Assembly (NCBI RefSeq): GCF_900177425.1
Contig: NZ_LT840184.1
Coordinates: 5,417,189 to 5,481,188, forward strand
Source of the DNA: Paenibacillus uliginis N3/975
Lineage (GTDB): Bacteria > Bacillota > Bacilli > Paenibacillales > Paenibacillaceae
DNA: 64,000 nucleotides
Reading direction: 5' to 3'
Shown here: positions 26,115 through 34,625 of the stretch, in pieces
Layout: the number at the start of each line of letters is the position of its first letter
Position numbering within the stretch: the stretch's first letter is position 1
Position numbers and translations under genes: made by a program
Notes under the pieces: generated by a model
The model's input: only the letters and a program-made list of their open reading frames with translations
What the model was told of the DNA's origin: nothing
The model's database searches: none

Positions 26115-27344
26115 CTAGATTGCACTTAGCAGTAAATCGGCCACGTAAGTAGCGGAATGCTCAATTTTTTTCAACTGATCATCTTTAGGAGCAAATCTCA
26201 CTCTTACAGGAAACTCCACATGCGTCATGCCCGTCGTTTTAATAACATGTGAGGTGCTTTGAACATCCATATTTGTCTGGTTGAGGTAGTCCTGAATGAC
26301 TTCAGTGGCTTCTCCACTCCAACCGTATGACCCAAAGGCAGCCCCAATTTTTCCTTGGAGATCCATCTTTTTCAGCTCTTTAAGCAGATCCTCCAGATTA
26401 CCAATCATATCCGCATATTTCGTCGAACTTCCGATGAATACGGCATCGGCTTCCTTAATGCTTTCAAGGATTTCAGCTTGATCTGACTTATCCGCATTGA
26501 ACACAGAAGCTTGGATGTTATTTTCCTCAAAAATTTTCTTTAAATATTCTGCTATCTTTTTCGTACTGTTCCTAATCGTTGTATATACAATCGTTACTTT
26601 TTTGCCTTCAACCGTATCCGCACTCAATGTTGCATAGAGATCAATGTACTTTTGAATGTCGTTTCGTAAAATATAACCGTGGGAAGGGGCAATCATCTGA
26701 ACGTCTAATTCTTCTAATGCATTGATTAATGTTCTTACATATCTTCTATGTGGGTGAATAATCGCATTGTAGTAGCCAATAAAGTCTTCTGTAATATCAT
26801 AGCCTGCCTCATCAGCGAAAAACTCTTTACCTGCAACATGTGTGCTAAAGATATCGCAAGGGAATAAGATTTTATCTTCGATGCAATAAGTAATCATGGT
26901 TTCTTCTGTGTGAAGATATGGGGTTTCTTTGAACTTCAGTGTTTTGCCTCCGATATCTAATGTATCACCATCCTTTACTACCAGGAAATTTCTGCTATGA
27001 AGCTTGTACATTTCTTTTAATTCATTTACTGCAATTTCTGTACAGACAATCGTTGCATCAGGTGCTCTTCCTGCTAACGCTGCTAATCCACCTGAATGGT
27101 CGGGTTCCGTATGGTTAATAACGATATATTGGATTTCTTTAGGGTCGATCAATTCGCTTAAATACTCTACAAATTCTCTGCCAAACTCCAAATCCACCGT
27201 ATCGATTACCGTCGGCTTTTCTGTTTTTAACAAGTACGCATTGTAAGTCGTCCCTTTTGCTAAAATTAATCTATGAAATGGCACTTCTCTATCATCAATT
27301 TTTCCTACCCAGAAAATATCCTTTGCCAGCATTACTTCATTCAT
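26115..27344 (-). CDS. Flavodiiron protein (O2/NO reductase, FprA/NorV core)
   Basis: The 409-residue protein has a metallo-beta-lactamase-like diiron domain with H78, E80, D82 (NHTEPDHSG), H145 (YLHTEETM), D164 (FPCDIFSTH) and H222 (APSHGY), then a flavodoxin domain at ~255-405 with FMN loop TTIRNSTKK and GSYGWSGEA. All diiron ligands are present. It reduces O2 to water or NO to N2O using rubredoxin electrons. AGGAGGG lies 8 nt upstream of ATG 27344. First gene of the operon. Confidence 0.93.
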   Translation of the reverse strand: MNEVMLAKDIFWVGKIDDREVPFHRLILAKGTTYNAYLLKTEKPTVIDTVDLEFGREFVEYLSELIDPKEIQYIVINHTEPDHSGGLAALAGRAPDATIVCTEIAVNELKEMYKLHSRNFLVVKDGDTLDIGGKTLKFKETPYLHTEETMITYCIEDKILFPCDIFSTHVAGKEFFADEAGYDITEDFIGYYNAIIHPHRRYVRTLINALEELDVQMIAPSHGYILRNDIQKYIDLYATLSADTVEGKKVTIVYTTIRNSTKKIAEYLKKIFEENNIQASVFNADKSDQAEILESIKEADAVFIGSSTKYADMIGNLEDLLKELKKMDLQGKIGAAFGSYGWSGEATEVIQDYLNQTNMDVQSTSHVIKTTGMTHVEFPVRVRFAPKDDQLKKIEHSATYVADLLLSAI

Positions 27345-27366
27345 CTATATCGCCCTCCTGATTTGA

Positions 27367-27394
27367 ATGATATTGATCATGTGTCTCTTAACAA
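27367..27394 (-). promoter_or_regulatory. Promoter with overlapping candidate operator for the flavodiiron operon
   Basis: On the minus strand TTGTTA (27389-27394), 16 bp, TATCAT (27367-27372). The palindrome ATGAT-ATTG-ATCAT (27367-27380) covers the -10 box and resembles a Crp/Fnr half-site pair; TGATATTGAT is shared with the site upstream of the regulator. Confidence 0.45.
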
Positions 27395-27575
27395 GATCCA
27401 TCGTATAGTACTTTAAAAAATCAAATCAGGATTTGAATCACAATTTAAAAGTAATTTATAGCTTCCGCTTCGGAATCCGCTCTAATTTGCGTCGTTTTTC
27501 CTTGTGTCCAACAATTTGGTACAATTACAGTCGATACGTATGTAATGCTATGCCTAGAGAGAGGGACTTATCGAT

Positions 27576-28277
27576 ATGTTTAAAATATTTATCGTCGAGG
27601 ATGACTATCATCTGGTCAGCCTACTCAAAGAACATCTTCATAAATTCGGTTACATGACTCAATCCGTAGACGACTTTGAGTCCGTACGCAGTCAATTCGA
27701 ACATTATGATCCGCAACTTGTCCTTCTTGACGTCAATCTTCCCAAATATGATGGATATTACTGGTGCCGCCAGTTCCGCAGCATCTCCACCTGTCCTATC
27801 GTGTTCATCTCCGCTCGTGACGGCAAAATGGATCAGGTGATGGCACTGGAAAACGGTGCTGACGATTATATAACAAAGCCCTTTGATTATGAAATTGCTA
27901 TGGCCAAAATCAAAAGCCAGCTACGCCGGGCCTATGGCTCCTACGCATCCGCAAATAACGAGCGTACGCTAACTGTTGCCGGTCTGACGTTGGACGTTGA
28001 ACGCCTTTCCTTAACGCTAGGCGATTCCCAGATTGATCTTAGCCACACGGAAGCCAAAATTTTGGACGAGCTCATGCAGCGATCTGGACAAGTGGTGAGC
28101 CGGGATCGACTATTAGAGAAAATATGGGATGACCAGGTCTTTGTGGACGATAACACCCTCAATGTCTACGTAACCCGTGTACGCAAAAAACTTGCCCAAT
28201 TCGGTATTGAAGAAGGGTTACAGACGATAAGGGGACGCGGCTATCGCCTCAGTCCGAATTGGAGTGAAGAGATATGA
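27576..28277 (+). CDS. Bce-type OmpR-family response regulator
   Basis: The 233-residue protein has phospho-acceptor D52 (LVLLDVNLPKYDG), FISARDGKMDQVMALENGAD and KPFDYEIAMAKI, then a winged helix with LSHTEAKILDELMQRSGQVV and VYVTRVRKKL. Sequence style and gene context identify the BceR group. GAGGGA lies 10-15 nt upstream of ATG 27576. Its stop overlaps the kinase start (ATGA). It should activate the ATPase/permease operon through the inverted repeat at 29269. Confidence 0.9.
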   Translation: MFKIFIVEDDYHLVSLLKEHLHKFGYMTQSVDDFESVRSQFEHYDPQLVLLDVNLPKYDGYYWCRQFRSISTCPIVFISARDGKMDQVMALENGADDYITKPFDYEIAMAKIKSQLRRAYGSYASANNERTLTVAGLTLDVERLSLTLGDSQIDLSHTEAKILDELMQRSGQVVSRDRLLEKIWDDQVFVDDNTLNVYVTRVRKKLAQFGIEEGLQTIRGRGYRLSPNWSEEI

Positions 28278-29266
28278 AACTGTTTCTGCGTGAGCAGCGG
28301 CCGTTGATCTTTGTTTATATCGCTCAGCTTCTCATCATAACGCTGGTTTACTGGCTGGACGGGTACAGAAATATGTCAGTCAGTATCTATGCCTGCTTGA
28401 TCAGCGGCTGTCTGCTGGCTGGTTACCTCATCTTCCGTTACGTCGCCAACCGTTCATTTTACAAAAGATTAGAGCAGCCACATGCTTCTCCGGAACCGTT
28501 CCAGAAGGAATTCTCCCGCGAACCTTCCCAAACCCCGCTCGCCGAGGCACTGCAGCAAGTGCTGCGGAGCCAATTCAGACATTACACTACCGATCTGCAT
28601 AACTATAAACATAGAATCGAGTCTCATATTCAGTTTATCAACCAATGGGCCCATCAAATGAAGACCCCCATATCGGTCATTCATCTGATCCTGCAGAAAA
28701 AGGACGACCCCGACTCCACAGCCATCGGTGACGAACTAGACCGTCTAAAAAAGGGGCTTGATCTCGTATTGTACAGTGCACGCCTTGATACGTTCGAGCG
28801 GGATTTCTATGTCGAAACTTTACAGCTGGAGCAAATTGTACGGTCAACAGCATCGGAGCAGAAACGTCTCTTTATCCGCCGGAGGATTTTTCCTTCTATT
28901 GATATTGAAGCAGGTATTTCGATCACTTCCGATGAAAAATGGTTGTCCTTTGTGCTCTCACAGCTCATTACAAATGCCGTCCGTTACACCCCCTCTGAAC
29001 GAGGGAAACTATTTTTCAAAGGTTACCGCCAAGACCAAGACATTGTTCTGGAAATCCGGGATGAGGGGATCGGTATTCCTGGGAGCGATCTGCCGCGTGT
29101 ATTTGATCCTTACTTCACCGGAGAAAACGGCAGACGTTATCAGGAATCAACCGGAATGGGACTGTATTTGGTGCAGCAAATTTGCAGCAAGCTGGGCCAT
29201 GATCTCGAAATTGAATCCACCATTGGAGAAGGAACTACCGTCCGTATTACATTTCACAGTGCTTGA
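28274..29266 (+). CDS. Bce-type intramembrane-sensing histidine kinase
   Basis: The 330-residue kinase has two closely spaced spans (~10-27 and ~36-56) and almost no extracellular loop, the intramembrane-sensing architecture. H127 lies in INQWAHQMKTPISVIHL; N-box LITNAVRYTPSERGK, DEGIGIP and TGMGLYLV are intact. In Bce systems the kinase does not sense drug itself but is driven by flux through the cognate transporter. Operon with the regulator. Confidence 0.9.
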   Translation: MKLFLREQRPLIFVYIAQLLIITLVYWLDGYRNMSVSIYACLISGCLLAGYLIFRYVANRSFYKRLEQPHASPEPFQKEFSREPSQTPLAEALQQVLRSQFRHYTTDLHNYKHRIESHIQFINQWAHQMKTPISVIHLILQKKDDPDSTAIGDELDRLKKGLDLVLYSARLDTFERDFYVETLQLEQIVRSTASEQKRLFIRRRIFPSIDIEAGISITSDEKWLSFVLSQLITNAVRYTPSERGKLFFKGYRQDQDIVLEIRDEGIGIPGSDLPRVFDPYFTGENGRRYQESTGMGLYLVQQICSKLGHDLEIESTIGEGTTVRITFHSA

Positions 29267-29268
29267 AC

Positions 29269-29284
29269 CTTACAGAGTTGTAAG
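29269..29284 (+). promoter_or_regulatory. BceR-type operator before the transporter genes
   Basis: The perfect inverted repeat CTTACA-GAGT-TGTAAG fits the TNACA-N4-TGTAA motif known for BceR-like regulators; a further half-site CTGTAAG follows at 29289. A -10 box TACAAT lies at 29329-29334 with no good -35, as expected for an activator-dependent promoter. Confidence 0.75.
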
Positions 29285-29364
29285 GTAACTGTAAGTTATC
29301 GCCATAGCGGCAGTCTGTGCTACTGTCCTACAATAAAGATACCAGGCAAGGAGTGTGAGCAAGA

Positions 29365-30135
29365 GTGCCTATCCTAAACGTCAAACATCTAACTAAAATT
29401 TACGAAGGCCAAGTGGCACATCAGGCTCTGCATAATATTCACTTCTCTGCCGAACGGGGTGAATTTGTTGGCATCATGGGCCCTTCCGGCAGCGGAAAAA
29501 CAACGCTCCTCAACCTGATCGCAACCATAGACCAGCCGACAGCCGGTGAAGTGAACATCAACGGGCGCAATCCGCATCTCCTGGGCCGGAAGGAAGCTGC
29601 GCTCTTCCGTCGACGCGAGCTAGGATTTGTGTTTCAGCACTTCAATCTGCTAGACACACTGACGGTGGAGGAGAACATCGTTCTCCCTCTTACGCTGGAA
29701 GGAGAATCCTTGCGCGAAATGGACAGAAAACTGAGTGAGATTGCAGACAAACTCGGAATCCGGTCCATTTTGAACAAACGTACGTATGAGATTTCTGGCG
29801 GACAAATGCAGCGGACGGCTATCGCAAGAGCACTTATACAGCAGCCTTCTCTTATTCTTGCTGATGAGCCGACCGGAAATCTGGATTCCAAGGCATCTAA
29901 GGATGTCATGCAGGCTTTGTCGGGGATGAGCAAAGAGGCCTCAGCTACCGTGCTGATGGTGACGCACGATCCGGTAGCAGCCAGTTACTGTGACCGTGTC
30001 CTGTTCATAAAAGACGGCCAACTTTATAATGAGATATACTGCGGCGACAACCGCCAGGCTTTTTTCCAGAAGATTATCGATATGCTTGCTCTGCTCGGAG
30101 GAGGAAACCATGACCTTTCGGCAATTCGTTTTTAG
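29365..30135 (+). CDS. Bce-type ABC transporter ATPase (antimicrobial peptide detoxification)
   Basis: The 256-residue ATPase has Walker A GPSGSGKTTLLN, Q-loop LGFVFQHFNLLDTL, signature ISGGQMQR, Walker B LILADEPTGNLD and H-loop VTHDPVA, all intact. It belongs to the MacB/LolD-like BceA group. GTG at 29365 with AAGGAG 11 nt upstream. Its last 26 nt overlap the permease start, so the two are translationally coupled. Confidence 0.92.
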   Translation: MPILNVKHLTKIYEGQVAHQALHNIHFSAERGEFVGIMGPSGSGKTTLLNLIATIDQPTAGEVNINGRNPHLLGRKEAALFRRRELGFVFQHFNLLDTLTVEENIVLPLTLEGESLREMDRKLSEIADKLGIRSILNKRTYEISGGQMQRTAIARALIQQPSLILADEPTGNLDSKASKDVMQALSGMSKEASATVLMVTHDPVAASYCDRVLFIKDGQLYNEIYCGDNRQAFFQKIIDMLALLGGGNHDLSAIRF

Positions 30136-32053
30136 GAATGTTGTCCGGAACAAGCGCACCTACGCCGCTTACTTTCTGAGCAGCTCCTTTTCGGTCATGA
30201 TTTTTTTTGTTTGTGCGTTGTTCATCTTTAACCCGGAGATCAGGGATGAGACATTTTATCCTGTCGTTATGCAGGCTATGGTAGGGGCCGAGCTGATCAT
30301 GTATATCTTCTCGTTTTTCTTCGTGCTATACTCGGTGAGCTCTTTTCTCAAAACACGAAAACGAGAATTCGGCGTACTGTTCATGCATGGGATGACACAA
30401 GGCCAATTTAATAAGATGGTCTTTCTCGAAAATATGATTATCGGCATCGGCTCCATACTGACCGGAATGACGTCCGGGATCATCACCGGCAAGCTGTTTC
30501 TGATGGCCGGGGCTGCATTTCTCGACGTCCCTTCCTTGCCATTTCATCTGTCGCTGCAAGCGATTGGATTGACCGTGGGCGGTTACATGCTTCTGTTTAT
30601 CCTAATCTCGCTCTTTACATCCCTGCTGCTTCGTCCGGTTACATTAATCGAATTGTTCCGGTCTGGACAAAAGCCAAAGACCGAAGCTAAGGTGTCACCG
30701 CTTCTGTCGCTGCTGGCCGCAGCACTCTTGGTGACCAGCTACACGCTGGCAGCAACGACAACAGCAGCTTCACTTATTTACCGCATGTTTCCCGTGACCC
30801 TGATGACTATTGTTGGCACCTACTTACTTTATTCACAGCTCAGCATTTTCCTGATACGGTTACTGAAACGCAGCAGGCTGTTCACCTGGAACCGAACCCG
30901 GTTAATTTCACTTTCGAGTCTAAATTATCGATTAAAAGATAATGCGCAAATGTTGTTTATGGTAACGACAGTACTTGCTGTTTCATTCTGTTCTGTAGGC
31001 GTGTTTGCTTCCATACCCGTACTGACCAAGCAATTCAACGAAGATTTTCCCGCAGCCGTGGGTTATATGGCCAAAGAAGGTGATCCCTCGGAGTTTGAAC
31101 ATCTTCAGGAAATTCGGCAGGAACTAACCGAACGATCCATTTCATTTGAATCCATATCCTTGCCGGTTAAATATGTTGGGGTTGTGTCTTCGACCATTAA
31201 AAATCCTCCGGATCTGCTTCCGCTGCTGTCATTTTCCGATTACCGGAAGGCAGCTACGATGGCCGGATTTCCTTTTGACGAAGAACCTTTAATGGGGAAC
31301 GATGCTCTGGTGCTCGTCAATTCGCAAAATAACCGGACTCATATCCGGGAGCGTGCCCAGGCATCTTACACACTCCGTGGTTCTGAAGCCGAAGTTACGG
31401 AAATTGGCTATACCCAGCATGTTGCGGTCCCGGAATATTTGCTACCAGAGCTATACGAGGATTCTTTATTAGGCGGGCTTGTTGTTAGTGACTCTCGCTT
31501 CGCACAAATCTCGTCACCAGAGAGAACGGATCGATATACAGGCTTTTATGTTCAAGATTTCCGGCAAACCGAAGGCATCGCATCCCACTTGACGACCAGA
31601 GGAGACGTTCGTTATGAGATGAATGAGTCGTATGCACTCACGGTCAGCGGAACGCTGTTTGCCCTGATGAGCAGCCAGTTCAGTATGATGCTGTTCGCAG
31701 CCCTGCTCGTGGGAACCGTGTTCTTCATCGCTGCCGGCAGCTTTTTATATTTCCGGTTGTATGCCGATCTGGACTATGACTTCCGTTTCTACGCTACGGT
31801 GTCAAGAATCGGGCTTACGGACCGTGAATTCAGCCGAATCATCACAGGACAGCTGGCCCTTCTGTTTTTCGTACCGATTGGCACAGCGATCCTTCATAGT
31901 ATTTTTGCGTTCATTGCGCTTCAGAGCTATTTCTTCCTCTCTATTGCCGCAGAGATGGGCGTGGTGCTTATCGGTTTTTTGATTGCGCAGGTTTTGTATT
32001 TCCTGTTCATCCGAAGCCAGTACCTGCGAAAGCTCAAGAAAGCACTTATATAA
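30110..32053 (+). CDS. Bce-type ABC transporter permease
   Basis: A 648-residue permease starting MTFRQFVFRNVVRNKRTYAA, the standard BceB N terminus, with ~10 spans and a large extracytoplasmic domain at about residues 310-515 between spans 7 and 8, the specificity-determining part of these transporters. FtsX-like segments at both ends. It probably frees lipid II-cycle intermediates from peptides such as bacitracin or lantibiotics; the exact drug cannot be read from sequence. ATG at 30110 has GGAGGAGG upstream. Confidence 0.92.
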   Translation: MTFRQFVFRNVVRNKRTYAAYFLSSSFSVMIFFVCALFIFNPEIRDETFYPVVMQAMVGAELIMYIFSFFFVLYSVSSFLKTRKREFGVLFMHGMTQGQFNKMVFLENMIIGIGSILTGMTSGIITGKLFLMAGAAFLDVPSLPFHLSLQAIGLTVGGYMLLFILISLFTSLLLRPVTLIELFRSGQKPKTEAKVSPLLSLLAAALLVTSYTLAATTTAASLIYRMFPVTLMTIVGTYLLYSQLSIFLIRLLKRSRLFTWNRTRLISLSSLNYRLKDNAQMLFMVTTVLAVSFCSVGVFASIPVLTKQFNEDFPAAVGYMAKEGDPSEFEHLQEIRQELTERSISFESISLPVKYVGVVSSTIKNPPDLLPLLSFSDYRKAATMAGFPFDEEPLMGNDALVLVNSQNNRTHIRERAQASYTLRGSEAEVTEIGYTQHVAVPEYLLPELYEDSLLGGLVVSDSRFAQISSPERTDRYTGFYVQDFRQTEGIASHLTTRGDVRYEMNESYALTVSGTLFALMSSQFSMMLFAALLVGTVFFIAAGSFLYFRLYADLDYDFRFYATVSRIGLTDREFSRIITGQLALLFFVPIGTAILHSIFAFIALQSYFFLSIAAEMGVVLIGFLIAQVLYFLFIRSQYLRKLKKALI

Positions 32054-32101
32054 CAACAATTTTGGTACAATCATGTTAGTGAATTGAAAGAGGTGTACGT
32101 A

Positions 32102-32716
32102 TTGCAAAACTGGATTACACATTTTATGGAGCAGTTCGGTTACTTTGGAATTTTTCTGATGATCGCACTGGAAAATGTATTTCCGCCGATTCCATCGGAA
32201 GTTATTTTAACCTTTGGCGGATTCATGACAACCTATACGGATCTCACGATTCCCGGTGTTATTTTAGCAGCCACTTTGGGCTCGGTCATCGGAGCTGTTA
32301 TACTGTATGGTATCGGTTTGCTGCTCGATGTGGAAAGACTGGAGAAGATTATAGACCGTTGGGGCCACATTCTCCGGGTCAAAAAAGAGGACATTCGCAG
32401 AGCAGATGCCTGGTTTGACAAATATGGCTACTGGACTGTACTCTTCTGCCGTATGGTTCCCCTGATCCGAAGCCTGATCTCCATTCCTGCGGGCATGTCC
32501 AACATGAAATTTGGAATGTTCCTGCTGTTTACAACGCTCGGAACGCTGATCTGGAACATAATACTCGTATCCATAGGCGCTGCGCTCGGAGAATCATGGG
32601 AAGACATACTGGCCTTCATGGATGTATACTCAAACATAGCCTATGCCGTTATAGCAGTGGCAGCGATTGTATTCGTTGTGCTCTTCATCCGCAAGCGGAA
32701 AAAATCTGCTCAATAA
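32102..32716 (+). CDS. DedA-family membrane protein (possible undecaprenyl-phosphate flippase)
   Basis: The 204-residue protein has the DedA signature ENVFPPIPSEVILTFGGF, a re-entrant loop, and the conserved FCRMVPLIRSLISIPAGMSN. DedA proteins such as B. subtilis UptA translocate undecaprenyl phosphate back across the membrane. The start TTG at 32102 (GAGGTG 6 nt upstream) is preferred; the frame opens at TTG 32084. It sits between the Bce module and uppP, which supports a lipid-carrier role, though other DedA proteins move phosphatidylethanolamine or have unknown roles. Confidence 0.85.
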   Translation: MQNWITHFMEQFGYFGIFLMIALENVFPPIPSEVILTFGGFMTTYTDLTIPGVILAATLGSVIGAVILYGIGLLLDVERLEKIIDRWGHILRVKKEDIRRADAWFDKYGYWTVLFCRMVPLIRSLISIPAGMSNMKFGMFLLFTTLGTLIWNIILVSIGAALGESWEDILAFMDVYSNIAYAVIAVAAIVFVVLFIRKRKKSAQ

Positions 32717-32758
32717 GAACCTGTACTATTATTCAAAGCAAGGGAGAGATTCGCATTT

Positions 32759-33601
32759 ATGGATTTTATTTTGTTTATTAAAGCCATTATTCTCGGTATG
32801 GTGGAGGGCTTGACCGAATTCGCTCCTGTATCCTCTACAGGCCATATGATCATTGTTGACGATATGTGGCTGCAATCGGAAGAGTTTCTGACCAAATATG
32901 TAGCCAATACATTCAAGGTTGTCATTCAACTGGGCTCTATTCTCGCCGTGCTTGTCGTATTCAAAGACCGTTTCCTCGATCTTCTGAACATTAAGCGCAA
33001 AAAACCGGAACTGGGTGCCCCTGTCGGAACCGGACGTTTGAAGCTGACCCAGGTTATTGTTGGATTGATTCCTGCTGGTGTACTGGGTGTATTGTTTGAA
33101 GACGTCATCGATGAACACTTATTCTCTATAGAAACGGTATTGATCGGCCTAGTAATCGGCGCTATTTTCATGATTATCGCAGACAAATTCAGCAGCAAAA
33201 AAGCACCTACTACCGTTACGGTTGACCAGATCACCTACAAGCAGGCGTTCAGTGTCGGTCTGATTCAGTGTTTGTCTCTCTGGCCTGGATTCTCCCGCTC
33301 GGGATCTACGATCTCAGGTGGTGTTATGCTAGGTATGAATCACCGCACTGCTGCGGACTTCACCTTTATTATGGCCGTGCCGATCATGTTCGGTGCAAGC
33401 TTCCTGTCCTTGTTGAAAAACTTGGAGTACTTCACGATGAGCGCGCTGCCGTTCTTTATCGCGGGCTTCATCAGCGCATTCGTGTTCGCGCTGATCTCAA
33501 TCCGCTTCTTCCTGAAGCTGATCAACAAGATCAAACTTGTACCGTTTGCGATTTATCGTATCGTTCTGGCGGCTGTCATTTATTTTGTTTGGATTTTCTA
33601 A
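32759..33601 (+). CDS. uppP: Undecaprenyl-diphosphate phosphatase (BacA/UppP)
   Basis: The 280-residue membrane enzyme has the catalytic motifs EGLTEFAPVSSTGHM and PGFSRSGSTISGGVMLG, followed by MNHRTAADFTFIMAVPIMFG. It dephosphorylates undecaprenyl pyrophosphate, the target of bacitracin, at the outer membrane face. ATG at 32759 follows AAGGGAGAG by 10 nt. It is 42 bp after the DedA gene and ends at a terminator, so a two-gene unit is likely. Confidence 0.95.
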   Translation: MDFILFIKAIILGMVEGLTEFAPVSSTGHMIIVDDMWLQSEEFLTKYVANTFKVVIQLGSILAVLVVFKDRFLDLLNIKRKKPELGAPVGTGRLKLTQVIVGLIPAGVLGVLFEDVIDEHLFSIETVLIGLVIGAIFMIIADKFSSKKAPTTVTVDQITYKQAFSVGLIQCLSLWPGFSRSGSTISGGVMLGMNHRTAADFTFIMAVPIMFGASFLSLLKNLEYFTMSALPFFIAGFISAFVFALISIRFFLKLINKIKLVPFAIYRIVLAAVIYFVWIF

Positions 33602-33616
33602 TCGGTGAACACGTTA

Positions 33617-33666
33617 AAAAGGGCGTTCCCCAAGGTCAATTGTGGCCTGAGGGAGCGTCCTTTTGT
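33617..33666 (+). terminator. Intrinsic terminator of uppP
   Basis: AAAAGGGCGTTCCC pairs with GGGAGCGTCCTTTT (mismatch), with inner GG-CA/TG-CC pairing, then TTTTGTTTG. Confidence 0.8.
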
Positions 33667-33703
33667 TTGTGTATTTGTGCTACTTCTGCTGTTTCTGTTC
33701 TGT

Positions 33704-33727
33704 GACGCTTCTTGTACGAAACATACC
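33704..33727. repeat. Dispersed repeat family A, short fragment
   Basis: GACGCTTCTTGTACGAAACATACC resembles the first 24 bp of copy A3, which starts 69 bp downstream; perhaps a decayed partial duplication. Confidence 0.45.
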
Positions 33728-33772
33728 TTTTTTGTAGCTGTTTCTGCTGTTGTTTTCTTTTTCCGTTGGGAA

Positions 33773-33907
33773 ACGCTCCACGTACGAAACATTCCTACGA
33801 TCGCTGTTGTCCCCGAATTTCTTTTAATTATATTTCTACAAGGTAGAAATTCGGTGACAAAGGCGACCTCTGTCGCTTCTTCGGAATTGTTTCGTTCGTT
33901 CCGCTGC
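33773..33907. repeat. Dispersed palindromic repeat family A, copy A3
   Basis: Left arm ACGCTCCACGTACGAAACAT, inner inverted repeat CCCCGAATTTC/GAAATTCGGTG, right arm GGAATTGTTTCGTTCGTTCC ending CCGCTGC. Same order of blocks as copy A2. No coding frame with a ribosome site exists in the gap between uppP and the IS element. Confidence 0.75.
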
Positions 33908-33945
33908 AGTTCAGCTAACCCACCATAATCTGAAATACATTTTAG

Positions 33946-34060
33946 GCTTTACTCAAAACATAGTGCTTGACAATTGTAGCATCCCATATGATTGAAGACA
34001 CATCAGCACTTGAATGAACCTCCTTACGTATGGAATGTGACTATTCAAATAATCCCACAG
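33946..34060. repeat. Dispersed repeat family C, copy 2 (right end decayed)
   Basis: ACTCAAAACATAGTGCTTGACAA and ACTTGAATGAACCTC match copy 1 at 10361-10414. The right inverted terminus (ATCGTCAAGCACTA in copy 1) is not recognisable here. Confidence 0.55.
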
Positions 34061-34072
34061 GATTCAGTGCGT

Positions 34073-34089
34073 GTTGTATAAAGTACAAC
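34073..34089. promoter_or_regulatory. Palindrome GTTGTA-N5-TACAAC, site 1
   Basis: Extends to TGTTGTA-N5-TACAACA (34072-34090). Identical arms recur at 34184 and 35622. Looks like a regulator operator; no regulator is identified. Confidence 0.5.
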
Positions 34090-34183
34090 AATATTTCAAG
34101 ATATAGCAGCGAAGGACGGATTGTTGCACACAATACAATAATAGGGATAGGAAATCATTTATTTACCTCTTTTCAGGGGGATT

Positions 34184-34200
34184 GTTGTATATTCTACAAC
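34184..34200. promoter_or_regulatory. Palindrome GTTGTA-N5-TACAAC, site 2
   Basis: Arms identical to sites 1 and 3, different spacer (TATTC). Ends 12 bp before the left end of the IS3-family element. Confidence 0.5.
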
Positions 34201-34280
34201 AGTACCTATAAAGCCCCCTAATCAACTTGGACACTTTCAGAATAAATAATATACAATTAATTTATCTGGAGGCAGTCACT

Positions 34281-34625
34281 ATGAGAGTACAACATAGTAA
34301 GTTCGACGAGCTGCGGATACAGGTCGTCGAAGAAGCACTTGAACGGGGGAATGTAGCACTAACAGCACGAAAACATGGCCTCTCCCCTTACTCATTATAT
34401 AAATGGGTTAAACAATATCGAGATGAGGTGGAGATGACGATGAGTAGAAAGAAGAACATGGACAGACTTGAAGTTCAACCTCAAACTACAGGTGATTGGA
34501 AAGAAAAGTATGAACAAGCCACCAAGTTAATTGGGGAAAAAGAACTGGAGATAGCCATCCTCCGAGACCTTGTAAAAAAAACTCATCCACACATCCAATG
34601 GAAGTGGCCCGGCAATGGATCCTAA
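34281..34625 (+). CDS. IS3-family transposase OrfA (HTH)
   Basis: The 114-residue protein starts MRVQHSKFDELRIQVVEEAL and has an HTH (NVALTARKHGLSPYSLYKWV) and a C-terminal leucine-zipper-like helix (KYEQATKLIGEKELEIAILR). It binds the terminal repeats. A run of eight A (34574-34581) gives a plausible -1 slippery site that would join it to OrfB: the -1 frame is open from there to 34598. CTGGAGG lies 8 nt upstream of ATG 34281. Confidence 0.88.
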   Translation: MRVQHSKFDELRIQVVEEALERGNVALTARKHGLSPYSLYKWVKQYRDEVEMTMSRKKNMDRLEVQPQTTGDWKEKYEQATKLIGEKELEIAILRDLVKKTHPHIQWKWPGNGS

